Assembly: GCA_003641675.1 (NCBI GenBank)
Contig: QNBI01000028.1
Span: 1 to 10,818, forward strand
Origin: Spirochaetota bacterium
GTDB lineage: Bacteria; Spirochaetota; Spirochaetia; SZUA-6
Direction of reading: 5' to 3'
Length of the DNA stretch: 10,818 bases
Shown here: piece after piece, positions 1-8,040 of the stretch
Layout: each line of letters opens with the position of its first letter
How positions within the stretch are numbered: position 1 is the first letter of the stretch
The notes under the pieces: generated by a model
The model's input: only the letters and a program-made list of their open reading frames with translations
What the model was told of the DNA's origin: nothing
The model's database searches: none
Program-made: the position numbers and the translations under genes

Positions 1-12
1 AAAGAGAAATGA

Positions 13-17
13 AAGGA
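13..17 (+). promoter_or_regulatory. Shine-Dalgarno site that decides an ATT start
   Basis: AAGGA at 13-17 lies 7 bases before the ATT at 25, a standard spacing, and 85 bases before the ATG at 103. No comparable purine-rich site lies close before that ATG. This supports initiation near 25-30 rather than at 103. Confidence 0.5.
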
Positions 18-24
18 TAATTAA

Positions 25-783
25 ATTATTCATAACCTATCAGAAAGAGAAAAGAAACTACTTCACCTTATCACAGAAAGCGCCACCGCGACAGTATCGG
101 AAATGAGCCGACTCCTCGATGTATCTTCCGTTACAATTCGAAACGATTTAAACGGTCTTGCAGATCGCGGTTTAATAATACGCACACACGGCGGGGCATC
201 GCCTGCATTTCATCCCGGAGTTCTTGAGCGCCAGAAACTCATGGTCGAAGAGAAAAACGCTATTGCAAAGAAGGCCGCAAAACTTATTAAAAACGGCGAT
301 GCTGTAATGGTGGAGGCCGGAACAACAACCTCTCTAATCGTTAAGTACTTCCTGGGGAAAAGGGATATACAGCTGGTTTCCAATTCCATGCTCGTCCTTC
401 CATTTTCAAGAACTAATCCGGGTATTCATCTCACAATAATAGGAGGTGAATTCAGACCTGCAACAGAATCTCTCGTGGGGCCAATAGCTCTGGAAGAACT
501 CTCCAGGTTTCACGTTAAATACGCCTTTGTGGGGACAGACGGATACTCTCTTGAAGCAGGTCTAACAACACATCTTATAGAGGGGGCAGAAATAGTGAAG
601 AAAATGGCCCTGCAGGCGGACAGGACAATCCTCGTGGCAGATTCTTCCAAGTATGGAAAAAGAGGTTTTGCCCACGTTCTTGATATAAACAGAATAGATG
701 AAATTATAACCGACTCTGCAATAAACGGGGATATCATATCCCGGCTAAAACAGAATGGAATAAAAGTGGAAATTGCAAATTAA
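25..783 (+). CDS. DeoR-family transcriptional repressor, probable ATT start
   Basis: Predicted DNA-binding regulator of the downstream operon, likely released by a phosphorylated sugar or related metabolite (family knowledge). The first ATG, at 103, would cut into the helix-turn-helix. In-frame codons upstream of it still read as a normal DeoR N-terminus: LSEREKKLLHLI, then the HTH with VSEMSRLLDVSSVTIRNDL and the linker LIIRTHGGA. The frame is closed by TAA at 22-24, and no ATG, GTG, TTG or CTG lies between 25 and 102. An ATT at 25 sits 7 bases after AAGGA and gives 252 residues, the usual family length; ATT at 28 is the alternative. The C-terminal sensor domain is complete: DAVMVEAGTTT, the GGEFRPATESLVGP strand-loop, FVGTDG, GLTT and VADSSKYG. 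The gap to the dehydrogenase gene is 19 bases, so it is probably co-transcribed and autoregulated. The family call is secure; the exact start is not. Confidence 0.88.
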   Translation: MIHNLSEREKKLLHLITESATATVSEMSRLLDVSSVTIRNDLNGLADRGLIIRTHGGASPAFHPGVLERQKLMVEEKNAIAKKAAKLIKNGDAVMVEAGTTTSLIVKYFLGKRDIQLVSNSMLVLPFSRTNPGIHLTIIGGEFRPATESLVGPIALEELSRFHVKYAFVGTDGYSLEAGLTTHLIEGAEIVKKMALQADRTILVADSSKYGKRGFAHVLDINRIDEIITDSAINGDIISRLKQNGIKVEIAN

Positions 784-802
784 AAATGACAAGGAGTAAA
801 AA

Positions 803-2494
803 ATGAATATTTGCGAAGAGCTGCCGGATAAAATATTAACATGGAGATTAAAAGGCAAAGGCCTTGATAATTTCGGAGACAGCGGGAAACCGGATGAAAT
901 ACCTTTTCCCTCATACTCCGAAAACGATCTTATTGCAAGGGTGGACGCTGTAGGAATATGTTTTTCCGATGTAAAATTAATTAAATCAGGAGACGAACAT
1001 CCCAGGATAAAGGGCAGAGACCTTAAAAGCAATCCTATAACTCCGGGCCATGAAGTTTCTCTTACGGTAGTAGGAGTCGGCGATAAACGCAAGGACTCAT
1101 TTAAATGCGGGCAGCGCTATATAGTACAGGCGGATGTATTTTACAGGGGCAAATCCATAGCTTTCGGCTACGTACTTCCCGGAGGGTATTCCGAATACGT
1201 TGTAATCGGGAAAGAAATACTCGACGGAGACGAGGGCTGCTACCTAATACCCGTTAGAGATACAACAGGATACGCAGAAGCAGCACTTGTTGAGCCATGG
1301 GCATGTGTTGTTGCCGCATATCAGACAAAGAGGAGAACAGAACCCAAAGAGAAAGGAACCGTTCTAATTACAGGCTCTAAACTGGACCAGCTTAAACTTA
1401 ACTTCTCAGGATTGGATCACCGTTCCTTTCTAAAGATTTACTACAACAATCTCAGTGCTGAAAACCTTAAAAACTTAAAACTGCTGGCTGAGAAAAACAG
1501 ATACACGATAGAAGAAACTTCTGATATTTCGGAAATCTCAGAAATAGACGACGCAATTTATTCGGGCAATCCGGAAGAATCTGAGTTTAAAAACCTCATA
1601 AACTCTCTCCGTCCAGGAGGAATTATCAGCGTACATTCAGAACCGGAAACCTCCCGAATTATACCAGTGGATATCGGGAAATCTCACTATCAGAATATTA
1701 GAATAGTCGGTTCCAACAATGGGAATATTCTTGAAAGCTATACGGAAAATACCCGCACAGCTCTAAGACAGGACGGTTCTGCATGGTTTATTGGAGGAGC
1801 AGGACCGATGGGCCAGATGCACGTAATAAAAGCAGCAATGGCAGAAGAAAAGCCGGCTAAAATCCTCATAACAGACCTCTCCTCGCAGAGGCTTAAATCT
1901 CTTAAAGATCGAATCGACCAGATTCATAAAAAAGGCAGTATTAATATAATATACATGGATACAAGTGAGCTGTCACAGGACGATTTTATTACATTTTTAG
2001 AGAAGGAATTTCCAAATGGGTTTGATGATATTGTATCTTTAGTACCGGTTGTTTCTGTTATTGCATCTTCTGTACCGTTCTGTGCAGAAAACGGAGTTGT
2101 TAATATCTTTGCAGGGGTAAATGTAGGGACCTTTGCAATCTTTCCTCTGGAGCTTTTTACAGATAAGCATATTAATGTTATAGGCTCTTCCGGTTCTCCG
2201 CTTTCCGCCATGAAGGATACTCTAAACCTTGTAGAATCATCCAGGCTTTCAACAAACCTTTCACTCTCCGCTGTGGCAGATATGTATTCGGTATCAAAAG
2301 GGGTAAAAGCTCTTATTGACAGCACATATACCGGAAAGGTTGTTGTTTATCCCAAAGCCCGGGGACTCGGCATACATTCTGTTAAAGAACTGGCTAAGAG
2401 GGTTCCCGGGTTAGAGGAACTCTGTTTAAACGGCCAATATTGGACAAACGAAGCAGAAAAGCTGTTCTTGTCCAGCCAATTCTTTAAAAAATAA
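803..2494 (+). CDS. Zinc-type medium-chain dehydrogenase (sorbitol/threonine/butanediol DH-like) with tandem Rossmann domains
   Basis: Predicted cytoplasmic NAD-linked oxidation of a secondary alcohol or polyol to a ketone. The N-terminal GroES-like domain (about 1-180) keeps the likely catalytic zinc ligands: C53 in GICFSD, H83-E84 in PGHEV and E164 in VEPWACV. The four-cysteine structural-zinc loop is absent, as in sorbitol dehydrogenase. GGYSEYVVI is also typical. At 563 residues it is about 200 longer than the usual 350. Residues about 185-320 look like a degenerate first Rossmann fold (GTVLITGSKLDQ in place of GxGxxG, later LRPGGIISVHSE and NIRIVGS). Residues about 326-525 form an intact second one: GGAGPMG at 331-337, D358 at the end of the second strand (suggesting NAD) and a closing GKVVVYP. 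Starts at ATG 803 after AAGGAG at 791-796. Its place before E2 and E1 genes suggests it feeds them. Substrate not determinable. Confidence 0.87.
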   Translation: MNICEELPDKILTWRLKGKGLDNFGDSGKPDEIPFPSYSENDLIARVDAVGICFSDVKLIKSGDEHPRIKGRDLKSNPITPGHEVSLTVVGVGDKRKDSFKCGQRYIVQADVFYRGKSIAFGYVLPGGYSEYVVIGKEILDGDEGCYLIPVRDTTGYAEAALVEPWACVVAAYQTKRRTEPKEKGTVLITGSKLDQLKLNFSGLDHRSFLKIYYNNLSAENLKNLKLLAEKNRYTIEETSDISEISEIDDAIYSGNPEESEFKNLINSLRPGGIISVHSEPETSRIIPVDIGKSHYQNIRIVGSNNGNILESYTENTRTALRQDGSAWFIGGAGPMGQMHVIKAAMAEEKPAKILITDLSSQRLKSLKDRIDQIHKKGSINIIYMDTSELSQDDFITFLEKEFPNGFDDIVSLVPVVSVIASSVPFCAENGVVNIFAGVNVGTFAIFPLELFTDKHINVIGSSGSPLSAMKDTLNLVESSRLSTNLSLSAVADMYSVSKGVKALIDSTYTGKVVVYPKARGLGIHSVKELAKRVPGLEELCLNGQYWTNEAEKLFLSSQFFKK

Positions 2495-2506
2495 GGAGAG
2501 TCTAAG

Positions 2507-3754
2507 ATGGTTAATGAATTTTTAATGCCACAGCTCGGACAATCTGTCGAAAGCTGCATAATAGTTGAATGGAGAAAGAAAGAGGGGGATCGGGTTAAAG
2601 AGGGCGATGTTCTCTGCGAAGTTGAAACGGATAAAGCGACTCTCGAGGTCGAATCCACTCTTACCGGCACACTTATAGAAATACTCCGCCAGGAAGGGGA
2701 TGATGTTCCGGTTCTTACACCAATAGCTTTAATAGGTGATGAAAAGAAAAATACACCCGGGGTGAAACCGGAAAAGCACAGGACAGAAGAAATTAAAGAA
2801 GGTGAGGCGAAAGATACGGCTTTGGATTTTTCTGTTTCTAAAGTAAAGATATCACCCCGGGCGAAGAAGCTTGCAGAAAAAAACGGAATAAAAGCCGAAT
2901 ACTATAAGAACATTAAAGGTACCGGTCCCGGAGGAAGAATTGTTGAACAGGACATAAAGGATTTTCTAAAATCAGACTCCTACAGAGATGTAAAAGAAAC
3001 CCGGTCACAGGAAACTGCCCCTGCAAAGCGTCCTGTTTTTGAGCAGCAGAGCAAGCCTGAAAAATCCACGGCATTAAGCGGCATTCGTAAAATTATTGCA
3101 AAGAAAATGCTCGAATCCATTACAGGCAGTGCTCAATATACAATAACAGCCTCTGCAGATGCACAAAAGATACTGGAATACAGGAAAAGGCTTAAAAATT
3201 TAAGCCCCGAATCTCCTCTTGCTTCCATAACGATAAATGATATGGTTCTTTTCACAACCGCCAGAGTGCTTACAAATTTTAAGAACATAAACAGCCTTAT
3301 AGTGAATGGCAAAATTATTGAAAAAACTTCTGTAAATCTCGGGTTTGCAGTGGATACACCCAGAGGCCTGCTTGTTCCGGTTATAAAGAACGCTGATAAA
3401 CTTTCACTAATGCAAATTTCAAGCGAAGCAAAGAGGCTTAAGGATGCATGTACAGCAAGCACAGTACAGCCGGATGAATTTTTAGACGGAACCTTTACAG
3501 TAACCAATTTAGGATACTACGGAATTGAAAGTTTTACACCCATAATTAATCCGCCGCAGGTCGGCGTACTCGGAGTCTGCAGTATACAGCCTAAACCTGT
3601 ATTCGACAAAAATGATGAATCCGTTCGGTTTATTCACGCATTAAAACTTTCGCTTACTCTGGACCATAGGGTTATAGATGGTGCTCCGGGAGCTCGTTTC
3701 CTTAAAGCTCTCTGTGAGGCTTTCAAAGAATTCGATCTCTTGCTCGCAGGGTAA
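2507..3754 (+). CDS. Dihydrolipoamide acyltransferase, E2 of a 2-oxoacid/acetoin dehydrogenase complex
   Basis: Core acyltransferase of a lipoate-dependent dehydrogenase complex; it accepts the acyl group from E1 on a swinging lipoyl arm and passes it to CoA. Domain order is complete. An N-terminal lipoyl domain spans about 1-78, with K43 in ETDKATLEV as the probable lipoylated lysine. A charged linker follows. The peripheral-subunit-binding domain is at about 114-153 (ISPRAKKLAEKNGI, GTGPGGRI). After a second linker, the catalytic domain is at about 188-415 with LSGIRKIIAKKM, TVTNLGYYGI and the active-site motif DHRVIDG (H387, D391). At 415 residues it is normal for a one-lipoyl E2. AAGGAGAG at 2493-2500 overlaps the preceding stop and precedes ATG 2507. 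The gene is followed after 36 bases by its E1 partner. Whether the acyl group is acetyl or another cannot be read from sequence; a butanediol/acetoin-like context is plausible. Confidence 0.93.
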   Translation: MVNEFLMPQLGQSVESCIIVEWRKKEGDRVKEGDVLCEVETDKATLEVESTLTGTLIEILRQEGDDVPVLTPIALIGDEKKNTPGVKPEKHRTEEIKEGEAKDTALDFSVSKVKISPRAKKLAEKNGIKAEYYKNIKGTGPGGRIVEQDIKDFLKSDSYRDVKETRSQETAPAKRPVFEQQSKPEKSTALSGIRKIIAKKMLESITGSAQYTITASADAQKILEYRKRLKNLSPESPLASITINDMVLFTTARVLTNFKNINSLIVNGKIIEKTSVNLGFAVDTPRGLLVPVIKNADKLSLMQISSEAKRLKDACTASTVQPDEFLDGTFTVTNLGYYGIESFTPIINPPQVGVLGVCSIQPKPVFDKNDESVRFIHALKLSLTLDHRVIDGAPGARFLKALCEAFKEFDLLLAG

Positions 3755-3790
3755 AGGGCAGCAGGATTTTAAACAAACAGGAGGAACAGT

Positions 3791-6247
3791 ATGCCAAAAT
3801 CAATACTTATAAACCCGAATGAGGTACGTAAAGCAGGTACAATTAAGATAAAAGATATTCCGTTAAATCAGTATAAACCCGATTTTAATAGAGAATTACA
3901 GAAATACGGGAAAGATAAACTGTTAAGAATCTTTGAAACCATGCTGACAATACGGGAATTCGAGACCATGCTCAACTCAATTAAAACAATGGGAGAGTAC
4001 AGAGGTATTAAATATAAACACTTAGGCCCTGCACATCTTTCCATAGGCCAGGAAGCAGCATCTGTGGGACAGAGTCTTAACCTCACAAAAGACGATTTTA
4101 TCTTCGGCTCTCACAGAAGCCACGGAGAAATACTTGCAAAATGCTTCTCCGCTATAGATAAGTTAAAGGATAAAGAACTTGAAAGCATAATGAAAGGCTA
4201 CTTAGACGGCGCAATTCTTAAAATAGTAGAGAAAGAAAACAAATCCAGTGTTAAAGAGCTTGCAGAAGATTTTGTTCTATACGGGACACTTGCAGAAATA
4301 TTCGGCCGCCGGACAGGGTTTAACAGGGGCTTAGGCGGATCTATGCATGCCTTTTTTGCGCCCTTCGGGAGCATGCCCAACAATGCTATTGTAGGCGGGT
4401 CTGCCGATATAAGCGTCGGAGCTGCTCTTTATAAGAGAATCAACAGAAAAAGAGGAATAGTCATTGCCAACATAGGCGATGCATCCATGGGTTGCGGACC
4501 AGTATGGGAGGCAATAACCCTCGCATCTATGGACCAGTACCATACTCTCTGGGATAAGCAAATGGGAGGAGCTCCTCCTATAATGTTTAACTTTTTCAAT
4601 AACTTCTACGGAATGGGCGGGCAGACAGCCGGTGAAACTATGGGTTTTAAAATACTTGCACGTGTAGGAGCAGGTGTAAATCCGGACAATATGCACTCGG
4701 AACGGGTAGACGGTTACAACCCCTTAGCCGTTGCAGATGCGGTAGAGAGAAAGAAAAATATTCTTCTTAAGGGCAACGGCCCTGTCCTTATGGATACCGT
4801 TACCTATAGAATCTCCGGCCACTCACCATCAGACTCATCATCCTACAGGACAAAAGAAGAAATTGAACTGTGGAAAAAGAACGACAGTATAGAGCATTAC
4901 TCTGCCTACCTAATAGAAAACGGACTTCTTACAAAAACGAAACGTCAGGATATGCACGACAGAATAATAGAAAAAATCACATCCGCCGTAAAAAAAGCTG
5001 TATCTCTGGAAATATCACCGAGGGTTAACGGAGAATTCATAGCCGATGTTATGTTTTCCAGCCAAAAAATTGACAAACTCGAAGACAGAGAGCCGGAAGT
5101 ACTGCTCCCGCTTAATGAAAATCCAAGAGTTAAATCGATAAGCAAAAAATCCAGAAGCGGAGTAGACTCGGAAGGAAACTTGCTTCCAAAACTTAAAGTA
5201 GTAACTTTCAGAGAAGCTCTATTTGAGGCTATAATTCACAGATTCTACTTAGACCCCACAATGGTTGCCTACGGTGAAGAGAACAGAGACTGGGGCGGAG
5301 CTTTTGCAGTTTACAGGGGGTTAACGGAGAGCCTTCCCTATCACAGGCTTTTCAATACATCTATATCCGAAGGGGCAATCGCAGGTTCTGCCGTCGGTTA
5401 TGCACTAAGCGGGGGCAGAGTTGTTGCAGAACTTATGTACTGTGATTTCATGGGGCGTGCAGGCGACGAAATATTTAACCAGATGTCAAAATGGCAGTCT
5501 ATGTCCGCCGGAATACTTAAAATGCCTCTGGTCCTAAGAGTTTCCGTAGGAAACAAATACGGAGCCCAGCACTCTCAGGACTGGACATCTATTGTTGCCC
5601 ACATTCCAGGTTTAAAGGTTATGTTCCCCGCAACGCCGTACGATGCCAAAGGAATGCTGAACCTTGCACTGCACGGAACCGACCCGGTGGTATTTTTTGA
5701 AAGTCAGCGGCTATACGACATGGGTGAACTCTTTAACCCGGGAGGAGTACCGGAAGGTTACTATGAAATTCCCGAGGGAAAACCGGTTATTAGAAGGGAG
5801 GGGAAAGATGTAACTATCCTTACAATCGGCGCAACACTCTATAAAGCGGCGGAAGCAGCGGATTATTTAAAGGAGCATTTTAATATTTCCGCGGAAATAA
5901 TAGATGCCCGGTTTATTAACCCGCTCGATTATGAACCTATAGTTGAATCTGTAAAAAAAACAGGCAGAATTGTACTTACATCCGATGCCTGTGAAAGGGG
6001 TTCTTTTCTCCACACCGTTGCCTCGAATGTATCCCAGCTTGCCTTTGACTATCTCGATGCACCGGCAGCTGTAGTAGGCGCCCGAAACTGGATTACTCCT
6101 GCAGCGGAGATGGAGGATGATTTTTTCCCGCAGAAAGAGTGGATTATAGATACAATACACGAAAGAATTACACCTCTTCCCGGCTATAAACCGTCAACTA
6201 TGCAGAAAACAGAAAATATCCTTTATAGAAACAGAAAAGGGGTATAA
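3791..6247 (+). CDS. Fused alpha/beta E1 component of a TPP-dependent 2-oxoacid/acetoin-type dehydrogenase
   Basis: Thiamine-diphosphate enzyme expected to decarboxylate or cleave a keto substrate and transfer the acyl group to the E2 encoded just upstream. Residues about 40-425 match the E1 alpha subunit: [20 protein letters not shown], the cofactor motif beginning GDASMG at 229, then NN at 270-271, VDGYNP and the phosphorylation-loop-like [11 protein letters not shown]. After a linker (about 425-468), residues about 469-800 match E1 beta: [37 protein letters not shown] (H594 probable catalytic His), FINPLD. Alpha and beta are usually separate proteins of about 330-400 and 330 residues; this is one 818-residue chain. 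The alpha part is enlarged by an insertion at about 118-165 and by a longer loop before NN. AGGAGGA at 3779-3785 supports ATG 3791. Family assignment is firm; the substrate is unknown. Confidence 0.92.
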   Translation: MPKSILINPNEVRKAGTIKIKDIPLNQYKPDFNRELQKYGKDKLLRIFETMLTIREFETMLNSIKTMGEYRGIKYKHLGPAHLSIGQEAASVGQSLNLTKDDFIFGSHRSHGEILAKCFSAIDKLKDKELESIMKGYLDGAILKIVEKENKSSVKELAEDFVLYGTLAEIFGRRTGFNRGLGGSMHAFFAPFGSMPNNAIVGGSADISVGAALYKRINRKRGIVIANIGDASMGCGPVWEAITLASMDQYHTLWDKQMGGAPPIMFNFFNNFYGMGGQTAGETMGFKILARVGAGVNPDNMHSERVDGYNPLAVADAVERKKNILLKGNGPVLMDTVTYRISGHSPSDSSSYRTKEEIELWKKNDSIEHYSAYLIENGLLTKTKRQDMHDRIIEKITSAVKKAVSLEISPRVNGEFIADVMFSSQKIDKLEDREPEVLLPLNENPRVKSISKKSRSGVDSEGNLLPKLKVVTFREALFEAIIHRFYLDPTMVAYGEENRDWGGAFAVYRGLTESLPYHRLFNTSISEGAIAGSAVGYALSGGRVVAELMYCDFMGRAGDEIFNQMSKWQSMSAGILKMPLVLRVSVGNKYGAQHSQDWTSIVAHIPGLKVMFPATPYDAKGMLNLALHGTDPVVFFESQRLYDMGELFNPGGVPEGYYEIPEGKPVIRREGKDVTILTIGATLYKAAEAADYLKEHFNISAEIIDARFINPLDYEPIVESVKKTGRIVLTSDACERGSFLHTVASNVSQLAFDYLDAPAAVVGARNWITPAAEMEDDFFPQKEWIIDTIHERITPLPGYKPSTMQKTENILYRNRKGV

Positions 6248-6259
6248 ATTCGGTTATGT

Positions 6260-6997
6260 ATGAAGCAGAAACAACGTATAAAACGTAACAGTGCATTTGC
6301 CTATATTGCTTTTCCTCTTCTCTTTGTTTTAATATTTCTTTTCGTCTTCATATTCCGGCAGCAGCTCATGAATATCTTTTCCTCGCCGGAAAAGCTGAAA
6401 GCCTGGTTGAAATCCGGCCGAATACTTACCCCGCTGCTCTTCATCGGACTGCAGGCTCTGCAGGTAGTTGTTTTCATAATACCGGGCGAAGTGCCGCAGA
6501 TAGCAGGAGGATACCTCTTCGGTATCTGGGACGGAATTCTTCTATCTATTACAGGAATAGCAGCCGGCTCAATTATTAGTTTTTACCTGGCAAGAATTCT
6601 TGGGGTCCCCTTTATACACAGTATCTTTAAGCCCGAGAAAGTAAAAAAAACAGAAGAGATAATAGTTTCCTCCAGGTCAAAACTGGCCTTCTTTCTCCTT
6701 TTTCTTATACCGGGTATTCCGAAAGATATTCTCTGTTATATAGCAGGGCTTTCCCCTATAAAAATCTATACATTTCTAATTATATCCACTGCTGGACGTC
6801 TTCCCGGCATTATAGGAAGCGTATTAATGGGTGACGCAGCGGCAGGAAAGCGATGGCTGTTTGCGGGGATTATCTTTACAGTAGCTGTAGTTCTATTCTT
6901 TATCGGTTTTATCTATAGAGAAAGACTGGAACAATGGATTTCGTCACTGTCGCATAAATCTAAAAAAACAGAGAAAGATTACGAGGATCCGGTTTAA
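6260..6997 (+). CDS. TVP38/TMEM64 (DedA/VTT superfamily) inner-membrane protein
   Basis: Polytopic membrane protein of the VTT/DedA superfamily; some relatives act in lipid flipping or membrane homeostasis, but the role here is unknown. A basic N-terminus (KQKQRIKRN) precedes a first membrane segment at about 12-33. The VTT core follows, with FIIPGEVPQIAGGYLFG at 72-88, a glycine-rich membrane stretch ending FYLARILG (about 92-115), LIPGIPKDILCYIAGLSP (149-166) and a last hydrophobic segment at about 200-218. The tail is charged. The gene starts 12 bases after the E1 stop. Its only upstream purine run (AAAAGGGG, 6235-6242) is 17 bases from the ATG, too far for a standard site, so translation may depend on coupling to E1. 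The 3' end overlaps the opposing reductase gene by 38 bases. A direct metabolic link to the E1/E2 genes is not evident. Confidence 0.86.
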   Translation: MKQKQRIKRNSAFAYIAFPLLFVLIFLFVFIFRQQLMNIFSSPEKLKAWLKSGRILTPLLFIGLQALQVVVFIIPGEVPQIAGGYLFGIWDGILLSITGIAAGSIISFYLARILGVPFIHSIFKPEKVKKTEEIIVSSRSKLAFFLLFLIPGIPKDILCYIAGLSPIKIYTFLIISTAGRLPGIIGSVLMGDAAAGKRWLFAGIIFTVAVVLFFIGFIYRERLEQWISSLSHKSKKTEKDYEDPV

Positions 6998-8009
6998 GCC
7001 TTTTCTCTTCCAGCATTTTAACAATTTCAACAATCCGTTTATTAAGGGGAGTTGCTATACCATATTTTTTCCCCAGTTCAACTACCATGCCGTTTAGATA
7101 ATTCACCTCTGTCTTTCTTCCCCTTTCAATAGAGGCCAACATGGAAGATTGAGTTTTAGCATGTTTTTTACCTATAAGCTTTATAATTTCATGCTTTAGA
7201 AAATCCGGAAACCCGCCTGCGGATAAAAGCTTCGGAATATTTACCCCGAACACTCCTCCGGGAAGCGGAGATAGTTTAACACCTTCACTTATGGCGACTT
7301 TATAAATTTCTCTTCCTATGTTAAGGCTTATAGCCCGCGCCCTCTTGCTCTTTACAAGTTCACCGAAAGAAAGCCCTGTTACAGCACCGAGTGAAGTAAG
7401 TGAAGCATTTATGGTAAGTTTAGACCATAACACGCCCTTAATATTTTCTGTAGTTTTCACCGGAAAAACAGTCCTAAGAACCTCTGCCGGATTCACTGCT
7501 GCAGCCCCCTTACGAGGAAGCCCTTCCTTCTCCGCAGAGTGTTTACCTGATTCTACAACAAACGGTCCTTCTGCTGTAACTGTATACACACCAGGCTTTG
7601 TCATAGACGAACCCCAAAGAACAGATGCAAGAACAATTTTCTCCCTGCCGAAACTCTCCTGAATTTTTATCCCTTCGAGGCCGTTCTGCAGAAGTACTAT
7701 GCTGCCGCCTTCGGAAATGTGCGGCATAATATCCTTTACCGCATCTTCCAGAGTATTAATCTTAGTTGTTATAACTGCAATGTCAATCTGTGTATCAATT
7801 TCGGATACATTTTCTAAAATTTCAGGATTAGCTTTAATAACCGATTTCCCGGTATAAACAATTAGGCCTTTTTCCTTTATGGAATTATTTATCTCTCCGT
7901 TTCTGCTTATAACGATAAGATTATCCCTAAGCCGGCCGAAAAGCTTTCCCGCAATAACTCCTCCTAAACTTCCACAACCAACTACTGCAGTTCTAAACTC
8001 TCCTTCCAT
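6960..8009 (-). CDS. Ketopantoate reductase family (ApbA/PanE-like) NADP-dependent 2-oxoacid reductase
   Basis: Predicted NAD(P)H-dependent reductase of a 2-oxoacid, with 2-dehydropantoate as the textbook substrate. The N-terminal Rossmann fold opens with GCGSLGG at 11-17. VLLQNGLEG (105-113) is the typical central motif. The C-terminal helical domain has LWSKLTINASLTSLGAVTG, where K197 and N201 occupy the catalytic Lys/Asn positions, and ERGRKTEVNYLNG with E301 at the position of the conserved substrate-handling glutamate. The usual TEID is TEVN here. At 349 residues it is slightly longer than the typical 300-310, partly through a charged insert near 155-175. GGAGA (positions 8018-8022, - strand) lies 8 bases before the ATG. 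No pantothenate genes are nearby, so panE is not assigned; many paralogues of this family act on other oxoacids. The gene diverges from the VOC gene. Confidence 0.88.
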   Translation of the reverse strand: MEGEFRTAVVGCGSLGGVIAGKLFGRLRDNLIVISRNGEINNSIKEKGLIVYTGKSVIKANPEILENVSEIDTQIDIAVITTKINTLEDAVKDIMPHISEGGSIVLLQNGLEGIKIQESFGREKIVLASVLWGSSMTKPGVYTVTAEGPFVVESGKHSAEKEGLPRKGAAAVNPAEVLRTVFPVKTTENIKGVLWSKLTINASLTSLGAVTGLSFGELVKSKRARAISLNIGREIYKVAISEGVKLSPLPGGVFGVNIPKLLSAGGFPDFLKHEIIKLIGKKHAKTQSSMLASIERGRKTEVNYLNGMVVELGKKYGIATPLNKRIVEIVKMLEEKRLKPDPRNLSLFF

Positions 8010-8017
8010 AATAAAAA

Positions 8018-8023
8018 TCTCCG
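8018..8023 (-). promoter_or_regulatory. Ribosome-binding site of the ketopantoate-reductase-family gene
   Basis: CGGAGA on the - strand, 8 bases before the ATG at 8009. It fixes the start of the - strand gene and contrasts with the absence of any such site before the divergent VOC gene. Confidence 0.65.
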
Positions 8024-8040
8024 TATATAGTTTTTATGTA

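Noticed and set aside
103..783. ATG at 103 as the regulator start
   Set aside because: It would delete the first helices of the DNA-binding domain, has no close ribosome-binding site, and the family-like sequence continues upstream in frame.
1924..2325. 133-codon open frame antisense to the dehydrogenase gene
   Set aside because: Composition follows the complement of the real gene, with Ser/Thr/Phe-rich noise and no motif.
4331..4696. 121-codon open frame antisense to the E1 alpha region
   Set aside because: Cysteine-rich, no family resemblance, no ribosome-binding site; it lies opposite a clearly coding frame.
6962..7008. Hairpin AGAGAAA/TTTCTCT with a T run on the - strand, as a terminator of the reductase gene
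   Set aside because: The stem is weak and has a 25-base loop, and the T run encodes the gene's own final Phe codons and stop, so termination there would truncate the message.
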